Virus record (IMG/VR): IMGVR_UViG_3300006810_000562
Coordinates: 1-20,064 of that record
DNA: 20,064 nt
Source of the DNA: a virus
Direction: 5' to 3' (one strand)
Position numbers and translations under genes: made by a program
In this document: positions 6,503-12,736 of the stretch, one piece after another
Numbering within the stretch: the first letter of the stretch is position 1
How the letters are laid out: the number at the start of each line of letters is the position of its first letter
Notes under the pieces: generated by a model
What the model was told of the DNA's origin: nothing
What the model saw: only the letters and a program-made list of their open reading frames with translations
Database searches by the model: none

Positions 6503-6743
6503 TAAGAATAAACCTAAGCAGATTCCTTTTAATAAATGGATTAAAGAAGGAGAACAGTACACTGTTATCTTTGCTACTCCATTAAACATTCAGAAAAATA
6601 AATTAGGTTATCAGTTAAAGGAAATAGATTTAGATGAGTCTTGTTTTCCTTATCACTATTTTGATTCTAGTAGATTTAAAGAACTAGATACATCTTCAGC
6701 AGTTAAAGCAGAAGAACAAGAAATAGATTTACAAGAAATTTAA
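6480..6743 (+). CDS. Small hypothetical protein (MKVVCI type)
   Basis: This 87-residue protein starts MKVVCINDKNKP, then IPFNKWIKEGEQYTV and a LGYQLKEIDL segment, and ends in an acidic Glu-rich tail after about residue 65. Short proteins with this start and a W-IK-G-Y-V core are common in Bacteroidota phages and prophages, and look like a small beta-barrel (SH3-like), but no function is established to my knowledge. It overlaps the ClpS-like gene by 23 bases. I kept this start because the MKVVCI beginning is typical of the group. Confidence 0.65.
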   Translation: MKVVCINDKNKPKQIPFNKWIKEGEQYTVIFATPLNIQKNKLGYQLKEIDLDESCFPYHYFDSSRFKELDTSSAVKAEEQEIDLQEI

Positions 6744-6754
6744 AAAAATAATTT

Positions 6755-7201
6755 ATGAAAAAGTATACTGCTGTTGAAGTATTAGATTACTTCAAAGGTA
6801 AAATAGGTATTAAGAAAACTCGTAAAAGAGATTATATAGATAAGAGAAATTATATAATTTCTGTTTTATATTACAAGTTTGGGTATACTGAATTTGAATT
6901 AGGAGACATTTTCAATGTAGATAGGACCAGTATAAATTATGCTAAGGATCAACCCTATCATCTTTTGGATTCAGATGATGCTACATTTGCAGAAAACACA
7001 AAAGAACTTGCTGAAAAGTTTCCTTATATCTTTCCTTATCATGATAGAACATCTCTTCCTGAAAGAGTATATTCTGTGGTAATTACTTTAACAAAGCAAG
7101 ATAGAGATGATTTAAGAATATATGCTAATGCTAGAAGCCAGTACATAAATAGTGCGGCAAGAAACATTATTCAAGAAAAGTTAAAATCTATAAAGAAATA
7201 A
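6755..7201 (+). CDS. DNA-binding protein: DnaA domain IV-like HTH plus possible RHH
   Basis: This 148-residue protein appears to have two DNA-binding parts. Residues 30-66 resemble DnaA domain IV: a helix, then an LGDIFNVDRTSINYA segment (49-63) matching the DnaA signature region where DHSTVLHA normally lies. Residues about 108-148 (VVITLTKQDRDDL, then ARSQYINSAARNIIQEKL) look like a ribbon-helix-helix unit, with a strand followed by two helices. No AAA+ ATPase is present. It could bind an origin or regulate transcription of phage or host genes. The HTH call is fairly firm, the RHH call weaker. It follows its neighbours by 11 and 2 bases. Confidence 0.7.
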   Translation: MKKYTAVEVLDYFKGKIGIKKTRKRDYIDKRNYIISVLYYKFGYTEFELGDIFNVDRTSINYAKDQPYHLLDSDDATFAENTKELAEKFPYIFPYHDRTSLPERVYSVVITLTKQDRDDLRIYANARSQYINSAARNIIQEKLKSIKK

Positions 7202-7203
7202 CT

Positions 7204-7398
7204 ATGGGAAGAATGAAAGATTTGTACATATCATTAAAAGAAGCTAATCAAGGATGTATTCCGGATAGTTTAGATATGAAAGATTTTGCAGAAATGCACA
7301 AATTAAAAATTTATAATAAAGAACACTATGAAAGTTGGAAGAATCAAAACTCTAAAAACTTACAAGGAGGAGCTTCTGAAAAAAAGAAGAGCAATTAG
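7204..7398 (+). CDS. Small charged protein of unknown function
   Basis: This 64-residue protein is mostly helical and ends in a Lys-rich tail (EKKKSN). Its start lies two bases after the stop of the DNA-binding protein gene, which makes co-translation likely. It contains one Cys and no recognisable motif. A second short frame (7328-7453) overlaps its 3' end by 71 bases. No function can be assigned. Confidence 0.55.
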   Translation: MGRMKDLYISLKEANQGCIPDSLDMKDFAEMHKLKIYNKEHYESWKNQNSKNLQGGASEKKKSN

Positions 7399-7453
7399 GC
7401 ATAATATTAAACCTGTAGGGTTTAAAACTATATTTGCTGAAGAAGGATGTTAA
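7328..7453 (+). CDS. Possible basic 41-residue protein overlapping its neighbours
   Basis: An open frame of 41 codons starts inside the 3' end of the 7204 gene and stops at 7451-7453, four bases inside the next gene (ATGTTAA). The product is very basic (KKRRAIRHNIKPVG centre) and ends GC. In its favour, it fills the otherwise empty 48 bases between two genes and couples to the radical SAM start. Against it, the overlap of 71 bases is longer than any other here. I give it low confidence. Confidence 0.3.
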   Translation: MKVGRIKTLKTYKEELLKKRRAIRHNIKPVGFKTIFAEEGC

Positions 7454-8289
7454 GTAAAGTAAACAGAAAAAGTTTAAAAATTAAAACATCAGGTAGATCT
7501 ACAGATTATTTAACACCATCTTTTATATTTGGTTGCGGATTTAACTGTAGTTACTGTTACTGTAAACGTCACGTACACAGTGGGTTAACAGCTGCTACTA
7601 ATGTAGAAGAGATTCTTACAGAAGTTGATCACCATGCTTGGTTTGCAGATGTAGAAAAGCCTAATCAAACTCATAAAGAGTATGTTACTTATGATATAGG
7701 TTGTAATACTGATGTAGCTTTACACTATAAACATTTAGAATGGGATAAAGTTTTTGACTTTTTTAAACAACATCCAAGAGCAATGGGTTCTTTTGCAACA
7801 AAATATGTAAATGAAAAGTTGCTTGATTATGATCCTGAAGGTAAGATGAGAATTAGATTTAGTCTTATGCCTCAAAAATATGCTGATGTATTAGAACCTA
7901 ATACTTCTAGCATAGTTGAGAGAATTAATGCTATATCAAAATTTCAAGATGCTGGTTGGGATGTCCATGTAAATTTCAGTCCTGTGGTTGTTACCAATGG
8001 ATGGTTAGATGAATATAAAGGTTTATTTGAGCTTCTGCCTGTTAATGAAAAAGTTAAAGCAGAAGTAATATTTCTTACTCATAATTTAGGAAGACATATT
8101 TTTAACTTAAAAAATAATCCTGAAGGAGAAGATTTATTATGGAGACCTGAAATTCAAGAAAATAAGGTGTCTCAGTATGGAGGAGAAAACATCCGGTATA
8201 AACGTGATTTAAAAGCTCACTATATAAAACAATGGACGCAGCTCCATGATGAGATAATTCCGTGGAATACAATAAGATATATATTTTAA
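7447..8289 (+). CDS. Radical SAM protein, spore photoproduct lyase (SPL/SplB)-like
   Basis: This 280-residue protein carries a radical SAM cluster CxxxCxxC at Cys30, Cys34 and Cys37, inside a GCGFNCSYCYCKRH stretch preceded by DYLTPSFI, as in the spore photoproduct lyase / DNA repair photolyase family. Cys86 in IGCNTD lies where the SPL hydrogen-donating cysteine (Cys141 in B. subtilis) would be expected. SPL reverses thymine spore photoproduct in DNA using a 5'-deoxyadenosyl radical. Length is slightly below the usual 330-340 residues, the N-terminal part being short. In a phage the substrate is unknown: DNA damage repair or a modified base are both possible. Confidence 0.75.
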   Translation: MLSKVNRKSLKIKTSGRSTDYLTPSFIFGCGFNCSYCYCKRHVHSGLTAATNVEEILTEVDHHAWFADVEKPNQTHKEYVTYDIGCNTDVALHYKHLEWDKVFDFFKQHPRAMGSFATKYVNEKLLDYDPEGKMRIRFSLMPQKYADVLEPNTSSIVERINAISKFQDAGWDVHVNFSPVVVTNGWLDEYKGLFELLPVNEKVKAEVIFLTHNLGRHIFNLKNNPEGEDLLWRPEIQENKVSQYGGENIRYKRDLKAHYIKQWTQLHDEIIPWNTIRYIF

Positions 8290-8291
8290 TT

Positions 8292-8483
8292 ATGAAAGTA
8301 GAAATATTAATGAATGGAACATATAAGCTAGTGCTTATTCCAGAAAATGAAGTAGAAAAAGGTATATTAAATGCTATTTCTAAAACAGAAGTAGATGCTA
8401 AATCTATTGAACAGCATACTCAAATTCTTGATAAAGTGGTACAAGAAGGTTTAGTAATAACAAGTAAAACATCAATGACATGA
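8292..8483 (+). CDS. Small hypothetical protein
   Basis: This is a 63-residue protein starting MKVEILMNGTYKLVLIPENEVE. I chose this ATG, two bases after the radical SAM stop, instead of the in-frame ATG at 8262, which would put 28 bases inside that gene. The product looks like a short strand-strand-helix fold: a beta hairpin with a PENE turn, then an amphipathic helix. It overlaps the next gene by four bases (ATGA). Proteins with this short MKVEIL...LIPEN pattern occur in Bacteroidota phages without assigned function. Confidence 0.6.
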   Translation: MKVEILMNGTYKLVLIPENEVEKGILNAISKTEVDAKSIEQHTQILDKVVQEGLVITSKTSMT

Positions 8484-8854
8484 AAAAGTTAATGTTAATA
8501 GCAGCTTTTTTATTAGCATTAACAGCAGGATTTTCTCAACCCATAATTGAAACTACAACTTTTGTTGAAGTTGGTAATTGGGATCCTACTATTAAGGATT
8601 ATGATTGGGAAGATCCTGTGTTTGTTGATTTAGAATTTCTTTTTTACAACAATGTTATTGCAGTTTCTAATAAAGCTGAGTCAGTTTACATAATAAAAAA
8701 AAGAAGTTCTAAAGATGGTAAAATGGTATACAAAGTTAGAGATGAAAATTATGAAAGCTGTATGATACATTTTGAAAATGAAGTTCTGTATTTAACACTG
8801 ACTGTATTTTACAAAAAAGACTATGCATTAAAATATTATTTCATAAACGACTAA
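8480..8854 (+). CDS. Secreted protein with Sec signal peptide
   Basis: The first 20 residues of this 124-residue protein are a clear Sec signal peptide: MKK, a hydrophobic core (LMLIAAFLLALTAG) and FSQ at the likely cleavage site, a pattern typical of Bacteroidota. There is no lipobox Cys, so it should be free in the periplasm. The mature part of about 104 residues is predicted beta-rich, with a short charged stretch (KKRSSKDGK) in the middle and one Cys. Phage-encoded periplasmic proteins may act in lysis or in excluding other phages. The family is not recognised. Confidence 0.7.
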   Translation: MKKLMLIAAFLLALTAGFSQPIIETTTFVEVGNWDPTIKDYDWEDPVFVDLEFLFYNNVIAVSNKAESVYIIKKRSSKDGKMVYKVRDENYESCMIHFENEVLYLTLTVFYKKDYALKYYFIND

Positions 8855-8867
8855 AAAACTTATAGTT

Positions 8868-9140
8868 ATGGAAAAGTTAAAGAAGATATTATTAGGAATG
8901 GGTTATTTAACCTGGATGATCTGCAACCTTGCAGTGGTTTATGGAATAGGATGGGCAGCAATGAAGTTATTAGAATCTGAATCAGTAGGAGAATTTTTAC
9001 TGAAGCTTGCTGGTGGTATGGTCACAGTGTTGATAATGGTAATACTGAGCATTCTATGTTTAGGTTTGGTTGCAATGCTTTTTGGAGATCAAAGAATGGA
9101 GAGTAAATTGGATGATTTCTTTGACAAAATGAATATTTAA
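8868..9140 (+). CDS. Membrane protein with two predicted helices
   Basis: Hydrophobic segments of this 90-residue protein lie at about residues 7-34 and 43-73, joined by a short charged loop (LESESVGEF), and it has an acidic amphipathic C-terminal tail (SKLDDFFDKMNI). It follows the secreted-protein gene after 13 bases. Size and shape fit a small inner-membrane protein; holin-like topology is conceivable, but nothing in its neighbourhood (no endolysin seen) supports it. No family is recognised. Confidence 0.65.
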   Translation: MEKLKKILLGMGYLTWMICNLAVVYGIGWAAMKLLESESVGEFLLKLAGGMVTVLIMVILSILCLGLVAMLFGDQRMESKLDDFFDKMNI

Positions 9141-9186
9141 AACAAAACAAAGATGATACATTTAATGGAACATAAACTTTAAAAAC

Positions 9187-9558
9187 ATGCAAGGATTCGG
9201 ATTAATAAAGGGATTTGATATGTCAATGATTACAGATGAAATGCTTTATGCTCAAAATGGGCGAGAATATTTGTGGAGACTATCACCTCAAGAAAAAGAA
9301 AATAAAAGATTAGGAAATCTTTATAGTATGTACCTCTCAGCAGTAAAAATGTATGGCAAAGACAGTAATGAAGCTAAAGAAGCTTATGACAATTTACCTA
9401 AAGAAGCTAAGGTTTGGAGAAAAGAATTTAGAAGATGTGTTAAACCTCCAAGAGAGGTGTGGGCATATGAATTTATGATTCATCTTTCTAAAGGAAGTTT
9501 AACTTCAGAAGCTCTTGATTTAATAAGTATTAAATTAAACCAAAACAAAGATGACTGA
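9187..9558 (+). CDS. Hypothetical helical protein, 123 residues
   Basis: The protein is basic to neutral, Lys/Glu-rich and predicted largely helical. An early region (EYLWRLSPQEKENKRL) is followed by a YSMYLSAVKMYG helix and a WRKEFRRCVKPPREVW segment rich in Arg and Trp. No catalytic motif or known domain is seen. An internal ATG at residue 12 is an alternative start. The stop overlaps the next start by eight bases, so it heads a three-gene run to 10250. The family is unknown. Confidence 0.6.
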   Translation: MQGFGLIKGFDMSMITDEMLYAQNGREYLWRLSPQEKENKRLGNLYSMYLSAVKMYGKDSNEAKEAYDNLPKEAKVWRKEFRRCVKPPREVWAYEFMIHLSKGSLTSEALDLISIKLNQNKDD

Positions 9559-9799
9559 AAAAGAAGTACAACTATTAGGATTTGAAAGAAGAGATGAATC
9601 TGAAGAACCTAATCCATACTATTATTATGTCTACAAAATTGTGGATGGGGTAGATTTTATCACCTCTGCTAATGATGAAGTAGAGAATGGAGAATGGTCA
9701 GTAGAATTTTTAGAGGCCAACCCTAAGATAATATTTACAAAATTTGAAGAAGTTCAAGCATTAATTAATTTGCTTACAAAAAGAATTAAATATGATTGA
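9551..9799 (+). CDS. Small acidic protein (LGF type)
   Basis: This 82-residue protein has the start MTEKEVQLLGFERRD, a Tyr-rich strand (PYYYYVYKI), an acidic middle and a final helix (FEEVQALINLLTKRI). Small proteins with an early LGF motif and a C-terminal 'F..v..li' helix are widespread in Bacteroidota phages, with no known function. It overlaps both neighbours by eight bases, which indicates translational coupling. Confidence 0.6.
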   Translation: MTEKEVQLLGFERRDESEEPNPYYYYVYKIVDGVDFITSANDEVENGEWSVEFLEANPKIIFTKFEEVQALINLLTKRIKYD

Positions 9800-10250
9800 T
9801 TTACTAAAAAAGTATAAAGATGGTACCTTAACATTAGGTACTTTTAAAAGATGTAAAAGGCTGGTTAAAGACTTAACAAAAAGTCAGTTTGATATAATAG
9901 ATGACCAGATAAGAGCGTATATAACAAAAGGAGGATCTTACCATTTTATGCTCTGGCAATATTTAAAAGGAGATAAAAGACCAGAAGTTTGTAATGTAGC
10001 TTTGGTATCAGAAATATTTATTTACAAAGAGATTGGTTTAATAACAGAAGAAGAGATGGAAAGAATGATTAGTCTTTTAGCATCTGATGATGAAGATAAC
10101 TTCTTTATAGGACTTACTACCTTTGAATATTTCTATAATAATTTAGATGATAAGGCTAAGAAAAACAAAAAGAAGTATCTGATAAAGAATCAGGATGAGA
10201 TATTTAAAAACATTATGAAGTTAAAAAAAGAAGAAATCGTTTCACATTAA
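9792..10250 (+). CDS. Protein with SxDxxNxxxxL motif, unknown function
   Basis: The N-terminal half of this 152-residue protein is basic and helical. Residues 85-117 contain a motif of the form LLASDDEDNFFIGLTTFEYF that recurs in the products of the genes at 17921 and 18294 (LLSNSEEDFTIGLESF and MATSKDEGNKFLALEML). These look like members of a short helical-repeat group common in Bacteroidota phages. The C-terminus is Lys-rich. The gene ends four bases into the convergent gene on the - strand (10247-10546). Confidence 0.6.
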   Translation: MIDLLKKYKDGTLTLGTFKRCKRLVKDLTKSQFDIIDDQIRAYITKGGSYHFMLWQYLKGDKRPEVCNVALVSEIFIYKEIGLITEEEMERMISLLASDDEDNFFIGLTTFEYFYNNLDDKAKKNKKKYLIKNQDEIFKNIMKLKKEEIVSH

Positions 10251-10546
10251 GCTTCTTTGTTATCTAAGTTATTAGAATATTCATCTAAAAGATCTTTACT
10301 CAGCTTTTCATTAATGATTGATAGCATAACAATAGAGGCAGCTTCTTTCCATGTTTCATCAACAATTTCTGATAATACATCTAAAGGAGTTGCTGTTTTT
10401 AATATTTCACCTGTTCTTATGTGAATATTAGTTCCGGCATCAGGATTTTTAACACTTACAAATGTAAGTCTAGTTATGTGTGCAACATTCAGTCTTTCAA
10501 AGTATCTGGAACCATCAGCATCTCTAAATTCAACTCCTATAAACAT
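10247..10546 (-). CDS. Small beta-type protein on the - strand
   Basis: This 99-residue protein has an N-terminal half that reads as short strands (FIGVEFRDADG, NVAHITRLTFV, TNIHIRTGEILKTATPL), similar in layout to small FlbD/SwrD-like barrels: strand-rich, with a T-x-x-G-E-I turn. The rest is helical with an acidic end. It is transcribed against its neighbours: its 3' end overlaps the + gene at 9792 by four bases, and its start faces the + gene at 10580 across 33 bases. A different expression time from the main + transcript is likely. Confidence 0.6.
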   Translation of the reverse strand: MFIGVEFRDADGSRYFERLNVAHITRLTFVSVKNPDAGTNIHIRTGEILKTATPLDVLSEIVDETWKEAASIVMLSIINEKLSKDLLDEYSNNLDNKEA

Positions 10547-10579
10547 GAAACTTCTTTTATTATAAATATAATATATTAT
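10547..10579. promoter_or_regulatory. Divergent gap between a - and a + gene
   Basis: These 33 A/T-rich bases separate two divergent starts, so promoters or leaders for one or both genes must lie in or around it. A perfect 14-base palindrome (TATAATATATTATA) occupies 10567-10580, ending on the first base of the + gene's ATG. It could be a binding site, but A/T-only palindromes arise easily by chance in DNA this AT-rich. Confidence 0.3.
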
Positions 10580-10957
10580 ATGCTAACAGTAAAATTAATT
10601 AAGAAAAACGGCAAGCTTGACTATGTTGATAAAAAAGATAAAGTCAAGTATAATTTGTTCTTAGATAAAGTATCTGAAGGAGACACTGTTGAAATATTTT
10701 TTAATATTCAGACAGATAAAGCTTCAACAGCTCAAATATCTAAAGTTCATGCATGCATAAGACACATAGCAAAAGAACTAGGTTATTCTTTTGATGATAT
10801 GAAGTCTATGATAAAAATGAAGTCAGGTCTAACATTTTTAGATGGAGAAGATAATGTAATTAACAAATCTTTTGCTGAATGTTCTAAAGATGAAATGAGT
10901 TTGACTATACAAACTTGTGAAGATATAGCAAGAGATAATGGAATTATTCTTGGGTAG
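10580..10957 (+). CDS. NinB-like recombination protein (tentative)
   Basis: This is a 125-residue protein starting MLTVKLIKKNGK. The frame is open upstream to 10421, but that extension lies inside the - strand gene, so I chose 10580. The pattern is an N-terminal beta part, then KASTAQISKVHACIRHIAKELGY (about 52-74), a KMKSGL segment, and KSFAECSKDEMSLTIQTC. This order resembles NinB/Orf-type single-strand DNA recombination mediators of phages, where an Arg/Lys-Ser-x-x-Gln-x-x-x-helix is followed by a similar C-terminal helix. Location among replication genes agrees. The call is weak at sequence level. It ends 14 bases inside the next - strand gene. Confidence 0.5.
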   Translation: MLTVKLIKKNGKLDYVDKKDKVKYNLFLDKVSEGDTVEIFFNIQTDKASTAQISKVHACIRHIAKELGYSFDDMKSMIKMKSGLTFLDGEDNVINKSFAECSKDEMSLTIQTCEDIARDNGIILG

Positions 10958-11258
10958 GAGGTACATAACCTTCATCCTCCGGTTCTAAAATTTCTTTTTC
11001 TTCATACAGATTAGCCTTCTTAGCATTATTTTCAATATCTGCTAGAAGAATAGTTAATGTATAGAAAGCTCTTTCCCAGTCATTCATGTCTTCATACTTA
11101 CCTTCCATTACTTGCTTAAGATGCTTTTCTCTTTCATCATCATCTTTAATATGTTGAAACAGATAAAAAAGAGCAGCTTTTGCCATTAGGTAATATGATT
11201 TATTTACTTTGATGTCTACAAGAGCATCATCTTTTAACTCTTTAACTTTAATAGCCAT
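10944..11258 (-). CDS. Small helical acidic protein on the - strand
   Basis: This 104-residue protein starts MAIKVKELKDDALVDIKVNK. The frame runs further upstream to 11375 but that part lies in the uracil-DNA glycosylase gene, so I chose the ATG at 11258. A strand-like start is followed by a helical middle (YYLMAKAALFYLFQHI, then a DWERAFYTLTILLADIE helix) and an acidic, Pro-ending tail. Its start codon shares two bases with the start of the + strand glycosylase gene (CATG), and its 3' end overlaps the + gene at 10580 by 14 bases. The family is unknown. Confidence 0.6.
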   Translation of the reverse strand: MAIKVKELKDDALVDIKVNKSYYLMAKAALFYLFQHIKDDDEREKHLKQVMEGKYEDMNDWERAFYTLTILLADIENNAKKANLYEEKEILEPEDEGYVPPTQE

Positions 11259-11973
11259 GAATAAAACTTTAGATTTAGACGAAATTAAAGAAAAAATATT
11301 AGAAAAACTAAAAAGTTCCGGGTGGGATAGAATTTTAAAAGGTTTTATCAAAAGTTCTGAATTTGATGCTATCATAAAAGAACTTGTTAAACAATCACGG
11401 GATGGTAAAAAATTTACACCAACACTTAAGTATATCTTTAGAGCTTTTGAGGAATGTCCTTATGAAGATCTTAAAGTTGTTATGGTTGGTCAGGATCCTT
11501 ATCCAGGATTTGAAGTTGCTGATGGCATAGCATTTAGCTGCAGCAGAAAAGAATATGAGCAACCTAGCCTTAAGTATATGCTAGATGCTATTGACAGAAC
11601 AGTTTATGATAATAAAAAGATTGTTGATAGAAATCTAGATTTAAAAAGATGGAGTAACCAAGGTATGTTAATGCTTAACACAGCTTTAACAACTAATATT
11701 GGTAAAATTGGTCAACATTACTTAATTTGGAAACCTTTTATTGCTTATTTATTTGATTGGCTTACTTGGCATAACAATGGACTTGTGTATATCTATTTAG
11801 GTGCAGAAGCTAAGAAATGGTCAGATGTGGTAAATGACAATAATTATAAACTGTATGCTTCTCATCCTGCTAGTGCTGCTTATAGCAAAAGTGCTGAATG
11901 GAATTGCGGAGATGTGTTTGTAAAGACTACACAAATTGTAAAAGAAAATTATAATCACGAAATAGAATGGTAG
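11257..11973 (+). CDS. ung-like: Uracil-DNA glycosylase, family 1
   Basis: This 238-residue enzyme has the family-1 motifs: GQDPYP at 78-83 (Asp80 is the catalytic base), a DGIAFS segment, LMLNTALTT with Asn141 for uracil recognition, and HPASAAYS at 203-210 with His203 as the catalytic histidine. The HPSPLS motif usual in the family is altered to HPASAA, which may alter base flipping. It removes uracil from DNA; in phages it repairs deaminated cytosine or blocks dU incorporation, and it is typical of crAss-like replication modules. I start at 11257 because MNKTLDLDEIKEKI reads as a family-like N-terminus; the upstream extension lies in a - strand gene. Confidence 0.92.
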   Translation: MNKTLDLDEIKEKILEKLKSSGWDRILKGFIKSSEFDAIIKELVKQSRDGKKFTPTLKYIFRAFEECPYEDLKVVMVGQDPYPGFEVADGIAFSCSRKEYEQPSLKYMLDAIDRTVYDNKKIVDRNLDLKRWSNQGMLMLNTALTTNIGKIGQHYLIWKPFIAYLFDWLTWHNNGLVYIYLGAEAKKWSDVVNDNNYKLYASHPASAAYSKSAEWNCGDVFVKTTQIVKENYNHEIEW

Positions 11974-12551
11974 ATATATTTAATAAGCTCATAAAAGCTG
12001 GTTTAACTCCTAATACATTTTATGTATTGTACTGTATTAAGAATAAAACAAAACCAGCTGATTTTGTATCTCTTGAGTTAGAAAAACACAGACTTATAGA
12101 GAATGAATGGATAACAAAAGATTTTAAATTATCAGATAAAAGTGTTATCTTTATCCAAGAAATAGATTCCTATTTCAGAAAGAAAAAGAAAGAAACTTCT
12201 CAAGATTTAATGGGTGATAGTTTTATCAGTAAGATCAAGTCTTATAATGAACTATTCCCCAAGCTTAAGCTCCAAAGTGGCAAGTATGCTAGAGTAAATG
12301 CTAAAACTTTAGAAGCAAACTTTAGATGGTTTTTTAAAGAATATGATTATGATTGGGATACAATACTAAAAGCAACTCAAAGATATGTAAGCGAGTACAG
12401 TCTAAACAATTATGCTTACATGCGCACAGCACAATACTTTATTAGAAAACAAAACATTGACAAGTCTTTTGATTCAGACCTTGCTACTTATTGTGAGATA
12501 GTGATGTCAGACTTAGATGACTTTAATTACTTCAAAGAAAATGTAATTTAA
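11967..12551 (+). CDS. Replication-associated protein, possible helicase loader
   Basis: The first 70 residues of this 194-residue protein resemble a winged helix: helix (FNKLIKAGLTPNTFYVLYCIKN), then a LIENEWITKDFKL wing-like piece. After a Lys-rich linker, residues about 105-170 are helical, rich in Trp, Tyr and Phe (TLEANFRWFFKEYDYDW, YAYMRTAQYFIRKQ). It lies between the glycosylase and the DnaB-type helicase, the place where phages often keep a DnaD-like or T4 gp59-like loader. Loader function is therefore inferred from place and fold only. It overlaps its upstream neighbour by seven bases. Confidence 0.55.
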   Translation: MVDIFNKLIKAGLTPNTFYVLYCIKNKTKPADFVSLELEKHRLIENEWITKDFKLSDKSVIFIQEIDSYFRKKKKETSQDLMGDSFISKIKSYNELFPKLKLQSGKYARVNAKTLEANFRWFFKEYDYDWDTILKATQRYVSEYSLNNYAYMRTAQYFIRKQNIDKSFDSDLATYCEIVMSDLDDFNYFKENVI

Positions 12552-12736
12552 TGAGTAAATATAAAAACTTAATATTACTAGTTACTGCAATTATTGGAAC
12601 TGTAATAGGATACAATCTGGGAAAACTATTCCTAGATATTACTTTAGTTGATTATATACTAATTGAACTAATTATCTCTTTATTTCATTACTTATACAAT
12701 AGTGTTAAAAGAGATCTTATAAAACAAGAAATATAG
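12551..12736 (+). CDS. Small membrane protein, two predicted helices
   Basis: This 61-residue protein starts on the last base of the previous stop (TAATG) and ends directly before the helicase ATG. Hydrophobic segments run at about residues 6-28 and 32-48. The C-terminus is basic (NSKRDLIKQ type) and would stay in the cytoplasm. Being placed between a possible loader and the helicase, it may tether the replisome to the membrane, but that is speculation. No family is recognised. Confidence 0.6.
   Translation: MSKYKNLILLVTAIIGTVIGYNLGKLFLDITLVDYILIELIISLFHYLYNSVKRDLIKQEI

Noticed and set aside
8262-8291. Earlier ATG for the protein at 8292
   Set aside because: It lies 28 bases inside the radical SAM gene and adds residues unlike the rest of the protein.
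10421-10579. Upstream extension of the NinB-like gene
   Set aside because: It runs antisense to the - strand gene 10247-10546; the ATG at 10580 gives a natural start.
11259-11375. Upstream extension of the - strand gene at 10944
   Set aside because: It lies inside the glycosylase gene and its residues look like antisense translation.
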